DNA of 64,000 bases from Ignavibacteriota bacterium (GCA_016713565.1 JADJOX010000006.1:62001-126000); one strand, 5' to 3'. Shown: positions 1 to 8,755, counted from the stretch's first letter. Notes: generated by a model not told the origin, from the letters alone. Numbers and translations: made by a program.

Positions 1-743
1 CTTTGCCGCGATATACAGAAAGTACTCTAATTAAAGAGCTTGAAAATAACGGAATTGGAAGACCAAGTACATATGCTTCAATAATTGGTACAATTCAAGA
101 TAGATATTACATTGACCAGAGTGAGAAAAAACTTATTCCAACTGACTTAGGTAAAAAAGTCAATTCAGTTCTTGTTCACAATTTCCCAAAAATATTAGAT
201 GTGAACTTTACTGCTAAAATGGAAGAAGAATTGGATATGGTTGCGTCAAAAACAAATAATTATTTACAGGTTCTTGAAGATTTCTATCACCCGTTTTCAA
301 AGCAGTTGAACAAAGTTAAACATAATTTAGAAAAAGTAATTTGTGAAAAATGCGGTTCAGAGATGGAGATCAAAATAGGCAGATTCGGGAAATATTTTGC
401 TTGTACGGCTTATCCGAATTGTAAGAATATTAAATCTGCAAATGAGATGAAAACAAAAAATAGTGAACCGGAATATACTGGTGATGAGTGTCCAAAATGT
501 GGAAGTAAAACCGTATTTAGAAGCGGTCGCTTTGGAAAATTTATTGGCTGTGAAAATTATCCGACTTGTGATTTCACCAAGCAGATAACGCTAGGAATTA
601 AATGTCCTGTTTGTAAAGACGGTGATGTAATAACCAGAAGATCAAAAAGCGGAAGATACTTTTACGGATGCAGCAATTATCCCAACTGTGATTATGTAAG
701 TTGGAACAAACCGGTGGTAGAGCTAGTTAAATCTGAAAATTAA
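1..743 (+). CDS. topA: DNA topoisomerase I, C-terminal part (5' end outside window)
   Basis: Type IA topoisomerase, which relaxes negative supercoils. The frame is already open at base 1, so the toprim domain and catalytic Tyr lie outside the window. Visible are the family stretch GIGRPSTYASII (about residue 18 from the edge) and then three C-terminal zinc-ribbon repeats, opening with CEKCG, CPKCG and CPVCK, each closed by a second Cys pair in a YPNC or YPTC context. Ends with an ordinary TAA. The xer recombinase starts 12 bases later, so the two are probably co-transcribed. Identification is firm; only the amount missing upstream is unknown. Confidence 0.95.
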   Translation, partial: LPRYTESTLIKELENNGIGRPSTYASIIGTIQDRYYIDQSEKKLIPTDLGKKVNSVLVHNFPKILDVNFTAKMEEELDMVASKTNNYLQVLEDFYHPFSKQLNKVKHNLEKVICEKCGSEMEIKIGRFGKYFACTAYPNCKNIKSANEMKTKNSEPEYTGDECPKCGSKTVFRSGRFGKFIGCENYPTCDFTKQITLGIKCPVCKDGDVITRRSKSGRYFYGCSNYPNCDYVSWNKPVVELVKSEN

Positions 744-755
744 ATCAAAAATTTA

Positions 756-1646
756 ATGAGTTCGAAAACTTTAAATGAATTTCTTTCTGAATTTATTGCC
801 AACAATTCGGCAATAAAAAGAGTATCTGAAAATACATTAATTTCTTATGAAAATGATGTTCGTCAATTCATTGGATATTTAGAAGTAAAAGAAATATCTC
901 ACCCAAAATCAATATCCGAAAGACTGGTTAGAGCATATATTCTTAAATTAGTTGAAGAAAATTATAACCGTTCATCAATTTCAAGAAAGCTTTCGGTTTT
1001 AAGGGGTTTTTTCAATTATTTATTACAAATTCAAGCCCTTAAAATTAATCCCATTGAAAACATAAAGAATCCAAAAATCAAAAGAAAACTTCCGGAAATA
1101 ATAAATCTTGACTCTTATTTAAAAATTCTTAAAATTATAGATGAGGAACAAAAAGATAATAGAAACAATAAACTTGTATTTGAGTTGTTATACGGTTGTG
1201 CGCTTAGAGTTTCAGAACTCTGTAATCTAAACTTTGGAGATATTGATCTGAACCGTAAAAGTCTAAAAGTCTTTGGCAAAGGAAGTAAGACCAGATTAGT
1301 ACCTATTGGCGAAAAATCTCAAACTATTTTGGAAGAATATTTATCTTCCAGACCGCATTTAATGAACAAAGATCCATTGATATTAACAGATTCAAAAGTT
1401 AGAATTTATCCTAAATATGTTGATCGTTTAGTAAAAAAATATTTTTCAAAAGTTTCCGGTATTGCAAAACAAAGCCCTCATATTCTCAGACATTCTGCCG
1501 CCACACATATGCTTGATAACGGCGCCGATTTAATGGGAGTTAAAGAATTATTGGGTCACGAAAATCTTTCAACAACGCAAATATATACTCACGTTAGCGT
1601 TGAAAGATTAAAACAATCATATAAAAACGCTCATCCAAAATCATAA
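756..1646 (+). CDS. xerC: Tyrosine recombinase XerC/XerD family
   Basis: Site-specific recombinase of the kind that resolves chromosome dimers at dif. It is 296 aa, normal for Xer. The N-terminal SAM-like core-binding domain covers about residues 5-95 and the catalytic domain about 110-290. Catalytic residues are all visible: Arg151 (ALRVSEL), Lys175, His242 and Arg245 (HILRH), His268 (LLGHENLSTTQ) and nucleophile Tyr277 (IYTHV). It sits between topA and hpf, a housekeeping setting rather than an integron or phage. XerC versus XerD cannot be decided without a tree. Confidence 0.9.
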   Translation: MSSKTLNEFLSEFIANNSAIKRVSENTLISYENDVRQFIGYLEVKEISHPKSISERLVRAYILKLVEENYNRSSISRKLSVLRGFFNYLLQIQALKINPIENIKNPKIKRKLPEIINLDSYLKILKIIDEEQKDNRNNKLVFELLYGCALRVSELCNLNFGDIDLNRKSLKVFGKGSKTRLVPIGEKSQTILEEYLSSRPHLMNKDPLILTDSKVRIYPKYVDRLVKKYFSKVSGIAKQSPHILRHSAATHMLDNGADLMGVKELLGHENLSTTQIYTHVSVERLKQSYKNAHPKS

Positions 1647-1655
1647 GGAGTTTTT

Positions 1656-1958
1656 ATGAATGTACAAATAACATCACGAAAGTTCAAAGCCAAAGAATCC
1701 TTAAAGGAAGAGATAACTTATCAATTAAAATCACTTGAAAAATATAGTGATGATATTATTGATGCCAATGTAATTTTAAGCTATACACATTCAAAAGACA
1801 GTATTAAAAGCGTAGAAATAAATTTAAATATACCCGGTAAAACATTATCGGCAAATGAATCAAGCGACGAATATGGCAAAGCTTTGTCGGCGACAATTCA
1901 AAAATTAACGAAACAATTAAAAACACTGAAATCTAAACGAATTTCCAAAGCAAGATAA
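1656..1958 (+). CDS. hpf: Short ribosome hibernation promoting factor (HPF/RaiA family)
   Basis: Small protein that binds the 30S decoding region and silences ribosomes in slow growth. At 100 aa it is the short form, lacking the C-terminal dimerisation domain of long HPF. It begins with the family pattern MNVQITSRKFKAKESLK and carries the later basic stretch KLTKQLKTLKSKR. The ATG has a good Shine-Dalgarno (AAGGAG, 6 bases upstream). The next gene begins on the base after its stop codon, so hprK is likely translationally coupled to it. This neighbourhood (hpf then hprK) resembles arrangements in other bacteria where hpf travels with PTS-regulatory genes. Confidence 0.88.
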   Translation: MNVQITSRKFKAKESLKEEITYQLKSLEKYSDDIIDANVILSYTHSKDSIKSVEINLNIPGKTLSANESSDEYGKALSATIQKLTKQLKTLKSKRISKAR

Positions 1959-2969
1959 TTGAATATTAATAGTAAAAACATTTTTAGAAAAGAAAGTATT
2001 ACGGTTGAATTCTTTTATAAGCATACAAAAGAAAGATTTAATATTGAATTATTAAATAAAGAAATAAATCTGAATCGACCGATTACCGAACAAAATTTAC
2101 ACAGACCTGGTTTGGCTTTAGCCGGGTTTGTTGATCTTTTTTCATATAAGCGTGTTCAAATAGTAGGCAACACCGAAGTTCAATATATGAAAAAATTGAC
2201 ATTGGAAAAAAGAAGAATAGCCATTGAAAAACTTTTTGGTTTTGATATTCCATGCGTAATATTTACTAATTTCAACAAACCTGATCCAGAAATAATTGAA
2301 TTGGCCAATCAATTTAATGTTCCTATGTTCTTATCTAGTTTAACAACTACAAAACTTTCATTTTTAGTAAGTGATTTTCTTGATGATCAGTTTGCGCCGA
2401 GACTTTCCGTGCATGGCTCATTCATAGATGTTTACGGCATCGGAATGCTGATTGTAGGGAAATCAGGTATTGGTAAAAGTGAAGTTGCGTTAGATTTAAT
2501 AGAAAGGGGACACCGACTTGTAGCCGATGATGTTGTTATTCTAACCAAAAAAGGCGAAGGCATTATTATGGGCGCAGGAACCGAATTAGTAAAGCATTTT
2601 ATGGAAATTAGAGGGATTGGTATTCTTGATGTCAGAAGTCTATTTGGAATCAGAGCGATTCGTTTTCAAAAAAGATTGGAAGTAATTATTGAATTAGAAG
2701 TTTGGGATGAAAATAGTGAGTATACCAGAACAGGTTTAGATAATAAAACAACAAGTATTATGGATGTTGAAATTCAAACAGTAAAAATTCCAATTGTACC
2801 TGGAAAAAATATTACAGTTATTAGTGAAGTAATTGCCTTAAATTATGTTCTGAAACATTATGGTTACGATGCGGCTGAAGTTTTAAATCAAAGACTTAAA
2901 TCAAAAATTAAATCTAAAACTGACGATACAAACAGATCGGTTAACTATTTTGAGCATGATTTCGAATAA
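1959..2969 (+). CDS. hprK: HPr kinase/phosphorylase
   Basis: Bifunctional enzyme that phosphorylates and dephosphorylates a Ser of HPr-like proteins. The 336 aa length is normal. The N-terminal domain spans about residues 10-130. The catalytic domain has His152, P-loop GKSGIGKS at 167-174 and the Asp pair in LVADD around 190. A later EIRGIGILDVRSLFG stretch matches the HprK signature. The start is TTG, directly abutting the hpf stop. No HPr, EI or sugar-specific PTS gene occurs in the window, so the substrate is not shown; in many Gram-negatives HprK acts without sugar uptake by the PTS. Confidence 0.92.
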   Translation: MNINSKNIFRKESITVEFFYKHTKERFNIELLNKEINLNRPITEQNLHRPGLALAGFVDLFSYKRVQIVGNTEVQYMKKLTLEKRRIAIEKLFGFDIPCVIFTNFNKPDPEIIELANQFNVPMFLSSLTTTKLSFLVSDFLDDQFAPRLSVHGSFIDVYGIGMLIVGKSGIGKSEVALDLIERGHRLVADDVVILTKKGEGIIMGAGTELVKHFMEIRGIGILDVRSLFGIRAIRFQKRLEVIIELEVWDENSEYTRTGLDNKTTSIMDVEIQTVKIPIVPGKNITVISEVIALNYVLKHYGYDAAEVLNQRLKSKIKSKTDDTNRSVNYFEHDFE

Positions 2970-3065
2970 TTTAAAAATTTTATTTGATAGTTATAACAGG
3001 TTAAATTTGCTTGCTAAAAACAAGACCTTTTTGTATTTTCCAATCCAAATTAGACCAATTTGTGT

Positions 3066-4008
3066 ATGAAGAAAAATCTGTATTATTATTCAGAAAAAAA
3101 AACTGCAGTTCATCGAGATTAAAAATTTTTATGCGAAATTTTTATCTTTGGTTGCTCTATTCGGGTTGCTTTCATCATTAATAATATTTGGCGGTTATTT
3201 ATTCATTACCAGCATACTTAATCCATCTTTTGATATTGACGCAATAAAGGCTGAAAATAAAGCCCTGAAATCTAAGTTTAAAGACGTTAATAACGAATTG
3301 ACAATATTGAGCAAAACAATAGATAATATTAGAAGCAAAGACGATGCTTTGAGGCTTTCCGTCAATTTAAAACCAATACCTGAAAGTGAAAAAAGTTTCG
3401 GTATAGGCGGATCTGAATTCACAGAAATATTGCCAACTTCAGTTTCTGAAGTAAACAATTTACTAAAAAATTTGGATAATTCTTTAAACTCGATTAAAGC
3501 AAAGATTAGTGTAACAGAACAGAATTATAAAGAAATTGAAACATCCTTAACTAATAATGTAAAGTTGTTCAAAGCAATTCCGGCAATACTTCCTGCAAAT
3601 GGTCCAATTGGTGATCGTTTCGGAATGAGACTTCATCCAATTATTAGAGTTTACAGAATGCACACTGGAATTGATGTTGTTGTTGATACTGGAACAGAAG
3701 TTTTTGCTCCTGGTGATGGAAAAGTTGTTGGAGCAGGAATTCGTTACGGCTATGGCAATACAGTTGAAATTGACCATGGATTCGGATATACGACTTTATT
3801 TGCTCATTTATCAAAAATAAAAATTTCAGTTGGTCAAAAAGTTAAGAGAGGCGATTTATTGGGACTTTCAGGAAGTTCAGGAGAACTTGCTACGGGTCCT
3901 CACCTTCATTATGAAGTTTTTCATGATGGGGTAAATTTAAATCCAGAAAATTTTGTATATAGCGATATTAAAATATTTGACATTAATAATGAAAAAAGTT
4001 CAAAGTAG
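3066..4008 (+). CDS. M23 family metallopeptidase, apparent frameshift near the N terminus
   Basis: Membrane-anchored peptidoglycan endopeptidase of the LytM/M23 type. The C-terminal domain shows Zn ligands in RMHTGIDVVVD and HLHYEVFHDG, after an N-terminal transmembrane segment (ALFGLLSSLIIFGGYLFIT) and a coiled coil. The long continuous frame only offers TTG at 3148, which begins inside the transmembrane segment. An ATG at 3066 opens another frame (MKKNLYYYSEKK) that runs into a nine-A tract at 3094-3102. Removing one A joins it to the main frame as SEKKLQFIEIKNFYAKFL. I infer that 3066 is the real start and that one base is extra, by sequencing error, mutation or slippage. The domain call is firm; the start is inferred. 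Confidence 0.85.
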
Positions 4009-4023
4009 GGGAGTAATAGTATA

Positions 4024-4254
4024 ATGATTTGGACTATAGAATTAGCATCTTATTTGGTAGATGCTCCATGGCCGGCAACAAAAGAAGAATTAATTGAATA
4101 TGCTGATAGAATTGGAAGCCCGGTTGAAGTAATCGAGAATCTTAGCGAATTAGATGATGACGAAGAAATCTACGAAAGTATTGAGGATATTTGGCCGGAT
4201 TACCCAAGTGACGAAGATTTCTTTTATTTTGACGATGAGGATGAATTTAATTAG
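4024..4254 (+). CDS. DUF2795-like small acidic protein
   Basis: A 76 aa cytosolic protein without signal or membrane segment. The N-terminal half (SYLVDAPWPATKEELIEYADRIGSP) matches my recollection of the DUF2795 family, in which a small helical domain follows this pattern. The C-terminal third is extremely acidic, a run of Asp and Glu ending DDEDEFN. The ATG has an upstream purine-rich AGGGGAG. It lies 15 bases after the peptidase and 17 before holB, so it is probably co-transcribed. No function is known to me. Confidence 0.8.
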   Translation: MIWTIELASYLVDAPWPATKEELIEYADRIGSPVEVIENLSELDDDEEIYESIEDIWPDYPSDEDFFYFDDEDEFN

Positions 4255-4271
4255 AATTTTCGACTATTAAG

Positions 4272-5384
4272 ATGCATGAATTGTTGCTTGACGTTAAAGG
4301 TCAATCTTCGGCGTCAAGCTTACTAAATAATATATATACTTCGCAAAGAATTCCTAACGCAATTTTATTAACCGGAACAGAAGGAGTAGGGAAATTCTAC
4401 TCGGCTCTTCAGTTTTTAAAAATGATAAATGGCAATTCTGAAATAATAAATCAAAAAATTTCCAATTTAGCTGAACCGTATGTAAAACTAATTCAACCAT
4501 TACCTCGAGGAAAATCAGAGACAAATTTTGACCTTCCGTTAGATAAATTATCTCAAGAGGACATTGATTCTATCAATGAACAAATTAAACAAAAATCGAA
4601 AAATCCTTATTATCAAATTAATATTAATAATGCGAACAATATCAAGATTAACAGTATTAGAGAAATAAATAAGTTCTTGGCATTAAATTATAATGAAATT
4701 AATTATAGGGGTATTATTTTAATTGATGCTCATAAAATGAGCACGGAGGCACAAAACGCTTTTTTGAAGAACCTTGAAGAACCGCCTGAAAATGCAATCT
4801 TTTTATTATTATCTGATCAGCCGGAACTTTTACTTTCCACAATTAAATCAAGATGCTGGACTGTAAATTTTGCGCCTTTATCAAATTTTGAATTAAAACA
4901 AATTCTATTAACGAAGTTCAATTATTCCGAAGAAACAGAAGATGCAATTGAAGAAATATTACCATTCTCAAACGGATCGGCAACTACGGCAGTTACATAT
5001 CTAGAAACTAATTTTGAAAAAATTGTTCAAAAAACAATATCAGTTCTAAGGTATTCTTTAGCAGGAAAATATTTTACCGCAAGTAAAGAGTTTTCAAGTC
5101 TTTTGGAAAGCAGTTCGGAAATAGACATTAAAAATATTATTGATCTTATTATTATGTGGTTTAATGATACTTTAAAAATGAAATACAATATAAATGGAGT
5201 TAAATTTAAAAACTATACCGATACACTGGAAAAGTACAATAGTAGATTTTACTATTTTGATATTAACGAAATTGTGAATAATTTAAACAGAACGAAAAAC
5301 GCAATTGATAATAACGTAAACCTAAATCTAATAATGATGAAAATTATATTTGATATATCTTCAATTGGAATGAAAACGAAATGA
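4272..5384 (+). CDS. holB: DNA polymerase III subunit delta' (clamp loader)
   Basis: AAA+ subunit of the replicative clamp loader. At 370 aa it is near normal size. The N-terminal AAA+ core has the P-loop-like GTEGVGKF (35-42), with Phe in place of Ser/Thr, and a Walker B-like ILIDAHKM. The NAFLKNLEEPPENAIFLLLS segment and the SRC motif (TIKSRCW) are typical of delta' and gamma. The four-Cys zinc module usual after the P-loop is absent and replaced by a polar insert. Degenerate ATP binding is common for delta'. Its stop overlaps the next start by four bases (ATGA). Confidence 0.87.
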   Translation: MHELLLDVKGQSSASSLLNNIYTSQRIPNAILLTGTEGVGKFYSALQFLKMINGNSEIINQKISNLAEPYVKLIQPLPRGKSETNFDLPLDKLSQEDIDSINEQIKQKSKNPYYQININNANNIKINSIREINKFLALNYNEINYRGIILIDAHKMSTEAQNAFLKNLEEPPENAIFLLLSDQPELLLSTIKSRCWTVNFAPLSNFELKQILLTKFNYSEETEDAIEEILPFSNGSATTAVTYLETNFEKIVQKTISVLRYSLAGKYFTASKEFSSLLESSSEIDIKNIIDLIIMWFNDTLKMKYNINGVKFKNYTDTLEKYNSRFYYFDINEIVNNLNRTKNAIDNNVNLNLIMMKIIFDISSIGMKTK

Positions 5385-5854
5385 CCGATAAATCGCAAAC
5401 TAATTCAAATAACCAGCGTTCGGTATTAAATACATTAATTGACGGCAACTATTATAATTTATTACACGATAAAATTACTAAAGAACTTATAAAGCCTAAC
5501 ATCCCGGTTGAAGAAGTTTTAGTTAATAACTCGAACGAATCCGTAAATACTTATGGAACCGGAAAAATACTTTTGGCAAAATGCAAAGGTTTGCTTGGAA
5601 TTCATTTCTGCGAGAATATTAATAGTATTCCATTAAAATTATTTGACGATATTATTGTTAAAATAGATGAAGAATATGAAATAGCTACAATTATTGAAAC
5701 CGGACAAATTGTAGAATTTAAATTATCGAAGTCTGAACTTAGAAACACAAAATTGCCAGTAATTGATCGCGTAGTAAATGAAAAAGATATTGAGAAAAAT
5801 ATTAGTAATGTAATAAATTGCATTGAAGCAAAAAGGTTTTCTTTAAATATATAA
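5381..5854 (+). CDS. ricT: PSP1/RicT-like protein, N-terminal fragment of a frameshifted gene
   Basis: This 157 aa frame matches the N-terminal half of PSP1-domain proteins (RicT/YaaT): GKILLAKCKGLLGI, then a DIIVKIDEEYEIATIIETGQ segment and a linker ending NCIEAK. RicT-type proteins in Firmicutes belong to the Ric complex that modulates RNase Y; the role in this group is not established. Just after GCA-AAA (5828-5833) the frame diverges and soon stops. The frame one base back continues straight into the C-terminal half at 5866-6207. One extra A in the five-A run 5830-5834 would join them into a protein of about 275 aa, the family size. ATGA overlap with holB indicates coupling. Confidence 0.75.
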   Translation: MTDKSQTNSNNQRSVLNTLIDGNYYNLLHDKITKELIKPNIPVEEVLVNNSNESVNTYGTGKILLAKCKGLLGIHFCENINSIPLKLFDDIIVKIDEEYEIATIIETGQIVEFKLSKSELRNTKLPVIDRVVNEKDIEKNISNVINCIEAKRFSLNI

Positions 5855-5865
5855 ATGAACTATCG

Positions 5866-6207
5866 TTGGAAATGAAACTTGTTGATATTCATTTTCAATT
5901 TGACAGGAAAAAATTATACTTTTTTTATACTTCCGAAGGAAGAGTTGATTTTAGAGAACTTGCTAAAAAACTTGCGGCTTCTTTTAAAACAAGAATTGAA
6001 CTCCGCCAAATGGGAGTTAGAGACGAAGCCAAAAGAAAAGGCGGCTTAGCTACTTGCGGAAGAGAATTTTGCTGCACCACTTTCATTAATAATTTTAAAA
6101 GAATTACTACCGATATTGCCGAAGAAAATAACGTTGCCAACAGTATTTCTAAATATACCGGACCTTGCGGAAAACTTAAATGCTGTTTATCATTTGAATT
6201 AGAATAA
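5866..6207 (+). CDS. ricT: PSP1/RicT-like protein, C-terminal fragment (PSP1 domain)
   Basis: Carries the conserved PSP1 C-terminal domain: MKLVDIHFQFD, GRVDFRELAKKLA, RIELRQMGVRDEAKRKGG, then Cys clusters TCGREFCCTTF and GPCGKLKCC. This frame is open from 5827, upstream of the TTG at 5866, and reads KKVFFKYINELSLEMKL, exactly the residues expected between the two halves. It is therefore the downstream part of the gene beginning at 5381 rather than an independent gene. Product if intact: cytosolic RicT/YaaT-like protein. A natural frameshift, programmed shift or sequencing deletion cannot be told apart here. Confidence 0.78.
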   Translation: MEMKLVDIHFQFDRKKLYFFYTSEGRVDFRELAKKLAASFKTRIELRQMGVRDEAKRKGGLATCGREFCCTTFINNFKRITTDIAEENNVANSISKYTGPCGKLKCCLSFELE

Positions 6208-6268
6208 ATCAATTTTATTCTAAATCGTACCGGAGCACGCATATTTATTCATTAAGCGAGATATCATT

Positions 6269-7126
6269 ATGAAGATAAAAAAAATTGGTGTTATTGGCGC
6301 CGGAACTATGGGAAATGGAATTGCCCATGTTTTTGCACAAAACAATTTTAGTGTAGAATTTATAGATATAAATGAAGAATTGCTTCAAAAAGGTCTATCT
6401 ACAATTGAAAAAAATTTAGAAAGACAGCTTAAAAAAGAAATTATTAGCAAAGAAGTTGTTGAAATGACTTTAAGCAATATAATTCCCAAAGTAGGAATTG
6501 GAAATTTAGCACATAATGTAGATTTAGTTATAGAAGCTGTTATTGAGAACAAAGCAGTTAAAACACATATTTACAAAGATTTAAATAATTTACTTAATCC
6601 TAATTGTATCATTTCTTCAAATACTTCATCAATTTCGATTACTGAATTGGCTTCGTATTCACTTAATCCGGCAAAATTTATTGGTATGCATTTTATGAAT
6701 CCGGTACCTGTAATGCGTTTGGTTGAAATAATTAGAGGTTATTCGACTTCTGATGAAACTTTCAATACGATTAAAGCACTTTCCGAATCAATTGGAAAAA
6801 TACCAGTTGAAGTTAAAGATTACCCGGGTTTTATTTCCAACAGGATTTTAATGCCTATGATTAATGAAGCAATTTTTAGCTTATATGAAAATGTTGCCAG
6901 CGCGGAAGATATTGATAAAGTAATGAAACTCGGTATGGCTCATCCAATGGGACCTTTGGAATTAGCAGATTTTATTGGATTGGATGTTTGTCTCGCGATT
7001 ATGAATGTTTTATACGAAGGATTTAATGATTCAAAATACAGACCGTGTCCGTTATTAAAGAATATGGTTGCCGCAAGGAAATTAGGTAGAAAAAGCGGTG
7101 AGGGATTTTACAAATATACAAAATAG
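6269..7126 (+). CDS. hbd: 3-hydroxybutyryl-CoA (3-hydroxyacyl-CoA) dehydrogenase
   Basis: NAD(P)-dependent oxidation of 3-hydroxyacyl-CoA to 3-oxoacyl-CoA, or the reverse, in fatty acid or butyrate-type metabolism. The 285 aa single-module enzyme has the Rossmann motif GAGTMGNGIAHVFAQ (about 10-24). Signature stretches follow: SNTSSISITELA, GMHFMNPVPVM with the catalytic His, VEVKDYPGFISNRILMPMINEA, and GMAHPMGPLELADFIGLD. Length and order fit bacterial Hbd/PaaH without a fused crotonase. It stands alone in the window; no thiolase or crotonase is nearby. It converges on the minus-strand genes that follow. Confidence 0.93.
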   Translation: MKIKKIGVIGAGTMGNGIAHVFAQNNFSVEFIDINEELLQKGLSTIEKNLERQLKKEIISKEVVEMTLSNIIPKVGIGNLAHNVDLVIEAVIENKAVKTHIYKDLNNLLNPNCIISSNTSSISITELASYSLNPAKFIGMHFMNPVPVMRLVEIIRGYSTSDETFNTIKALSESIGKIPVEVKDYPGFISNRILMPMINEAIFSLYENVASAEDIDKVMKLGMAHPMGPLELADFIGLDVCLAIMNVLYEGFNDSKYRPCPLLKNMVAARKLGRKSGEGFYKYTK

Positions 7127-7167
7127 AAATTGTCTTATAATGTATATTATGTAAACTAAATATTCTC

Positions 7168-7377
7168 CTATTTTATTAATCCTTGGTATTCTATTAGCAA
7201 ATAAATTATTATAAGCAATAATATTACAAAAATTATTGGAGAACGCTTTTTAGATGATTTGTTTAGATTTGACCTAAATCCTAATTTTCTTTTTCTTATT
7301 TCTTCTTTATCATGCTCAGGTTTGTAATAACGCGGCTGATAATCAAAGGCTCTATTTTTTGGTTTTTTTATTAACAT
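7168..7377 (-). CDS. Small basic single-pass membrane protein, unknown function
   Basis: A 69 aa protein with a very basic N-terminal 47 residues (many Lys/Arg, such as KKPKNRAFDYQPRYY) followed by one transmembrane segment (IIFVILLLIIIYLLI) and a short tail. The topology suggests a cytosolic N terminus. It abuts the lipid kinase gene: its ATG lies directly after that gene's stop, so it is very likely in the same transcript. I do not recognise a family. Confidence 0.6.
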   Translation of the reverse strand: MLIKKPKNRAFDYQPRYYKPEHDKEEIRKRKLGFRSNLNKSSKKRSPIIFVILLLIIIYLLIEYQGLIK

Positions 7378-8304
7378 TTAAAAATTCTCAATTATTTTTA
7401 TTTTCCCTTTTTGCAGTGAAATTTTAGCCGTCTTTAAATTGTCACTTATAATTTCACCATCGCAATGAAAATAATAAGGAGTATTTAATTTTGCAAATAC
7501 ATTTCCATCAGTGCAAAAAAAATCGGCTTCGGGTACATCTTCCAATTTATTTACCAAAGCTTTTGGAAGCGCTGATAACAATCTTTTTCTTTTAATTTCC
7601 TCAAAAACACTAATATCCAGAATCCCGTCGTCAATTTTCGCATTTGGAGTCAAATAAAATCCGCCTCCATGTGAAATACCGTTACCAAAAGTAATCATTA
7701 ACTTATTGCCGGTAATCTCAACATTATTAAATTTTACTTCAACATTTATCATTTTATAATTGAACAATGCCTTAATTACAGATACTAAATATGCGGAAAT
7801 TCCTCTTAGAACTTTATTTCTTTGAGTCAATGCTCCGACATAAGCATCAAATCCGATACCGGCTCCATTTATGAATTTGTGAGTAAATACCTCATTAGAA
7901 TTTTCATTAGTAAATTCAATAGTCCCTACATCAATATTTCTAAAACTGAATTTACTTATTTGACAGATACTAGTTAAATTATCAATAATATTTTTTGATG
8001 AACTAATATTTTTTGAAAAATCATTTCCGGTGCCGATTTGGAGCACGCCTAAAATTACTTTATCTAAATAATTATCCGTGATTCCATTTACAACTTCATT
8101 AAGTGTTCCATCGCCGCCGACAGATACAATGATATTAAATTCTTGGCAATTATTTCTTAAATATTCAGTCGCATTTTTTGGATATTGGGTAATTAGGAAT
8201 TTATAGTCAATACAATTAGACTTCAAATAATTTTCAATTATAGGTATTGAATCTTTACCTCTTCCCTTGCCGGAAATGGGATTTATTACAAAAAGATATT
8301 TCAT
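7378..8304 (-). CDS. Diacylglycerol kinase-family lipid kinase (YegS/BmrU type)
   Basis: Soluble or membrane-associated kinase of the DAGK catalytic family, phosphorylating a lipid such as diacylglycerol. The 308 aa length is typical. Motifs are NPISGKGRGKD near the start, the ATP-binding VGGDGTLNEVVNG (about 80-92), GTGNDFSKN, and the C-terminal LDISVFEE and HCDGE stretches. It precedes the small membrane protein gene and follows acpS in the direction of transcription, a lipid-related setting. The exact lipid substrate cannot be told. Confidence 0.9.
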   Translation of the reverse strand: MKYLFVINPISGKGRGKDSIPIIENYLKSNCIDYKFLITQYPKNATEYLRNNCQEFNIIVSVGGDGTLNEVVNGITDNYLDKVILGVLQIGTGNDFSKNISSSKNIIDNLTSICQISKFSFRNIDVGTIEFTNENSNEVFTHKFINGAGIGFDAYVGALTQRNKVLRGISAYLVSVIKALFNYKMINVEVKFNNVEITGNKLMITFGNGISHGGGFYLTPNAKIDDGILDISVFEEIKRKRLLSALPKALVNKLEDVPEADFFCTDGNVFAKLNTPYYFHCDGEIISDNLKTAKISLQKGKIKIIENF

Positions 8305-8359
8305 TGAATTATACGTAAAAAAATTTATGAAAAGGAAAAGTAACTGCTAAAAATTAAAT

Positions 8360-8743
8360 CTATTTTGAATTATTTGAATAAATTATGGCAAAACAAGTTA
8401 CATAATTCTCCGAATGACTCATTGTAATTTTTAATTGTTTATCGGCATCTAAAAATTTTTGCAGATTTCCGGAAAGTCTAACGTTCGGCATTCCCGAAGC
8501 TTCATTGAAAATTTCGATATCTTTCCATTTAAAGCCTTTGCTCCAGCCAGTCGCCAACGCTTTTGATATCGCTTCTTTTGCCGCGAATCTTGCCGCAAAG
8601 TGTTGAAATTTATTTTTTTTCGATAAACAATATTCTACTTCGGTAGCCGTAAATATTTTATTAAGAAATACATCACCAAATTTCTCAATACTTTTTTTAA
8701 TCCTGTCAATTTCTATTATATCAATGCCAATTCCAAATATCAT
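8360..8743 (-). CDS. acpS: Holo-[acyl-carrier-protein] synthase
   Basis: Transfers 4'-phosphopantetheine from CoA to a Ser of apo-ACP. The 127 aa length is normal for AcpS. The Mg-binding Asp lies in IGIDIIEIDRI, the second motif is FAARFAAKEAISKAL with the catalytic Glu and Lys, and the C-terminal MSHSENYVTCFAI completes the family pattern. It sits between the MCE gene and the lipid kinase on the same strand, consistent with envelope and lipid functions. The MCE-protein stop lies 12 bases upstream. Confidence 0.93.
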   Translation of the reverse strand: MIFGIGIDIIEIDRIKKSIEKFGDVFLNKIFTATEVEYCLSKKNKFQHFAARFAAKEAISKALATGWSKGFKWKDIEIFNEASGMPNVRLSGNLQKFLDADKQLKITMSHSENYVTCFAIIYSNNSK

Positions 8744-8755
8744 ATTCGTATAAAA

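Noticed and set aside
5925..6242. Minus-strand 105-codon frame over the PSP1 domain.
   Set aside because: The plus-strand frame carries all conserved PSP1 motifs; the reverse frame has none.
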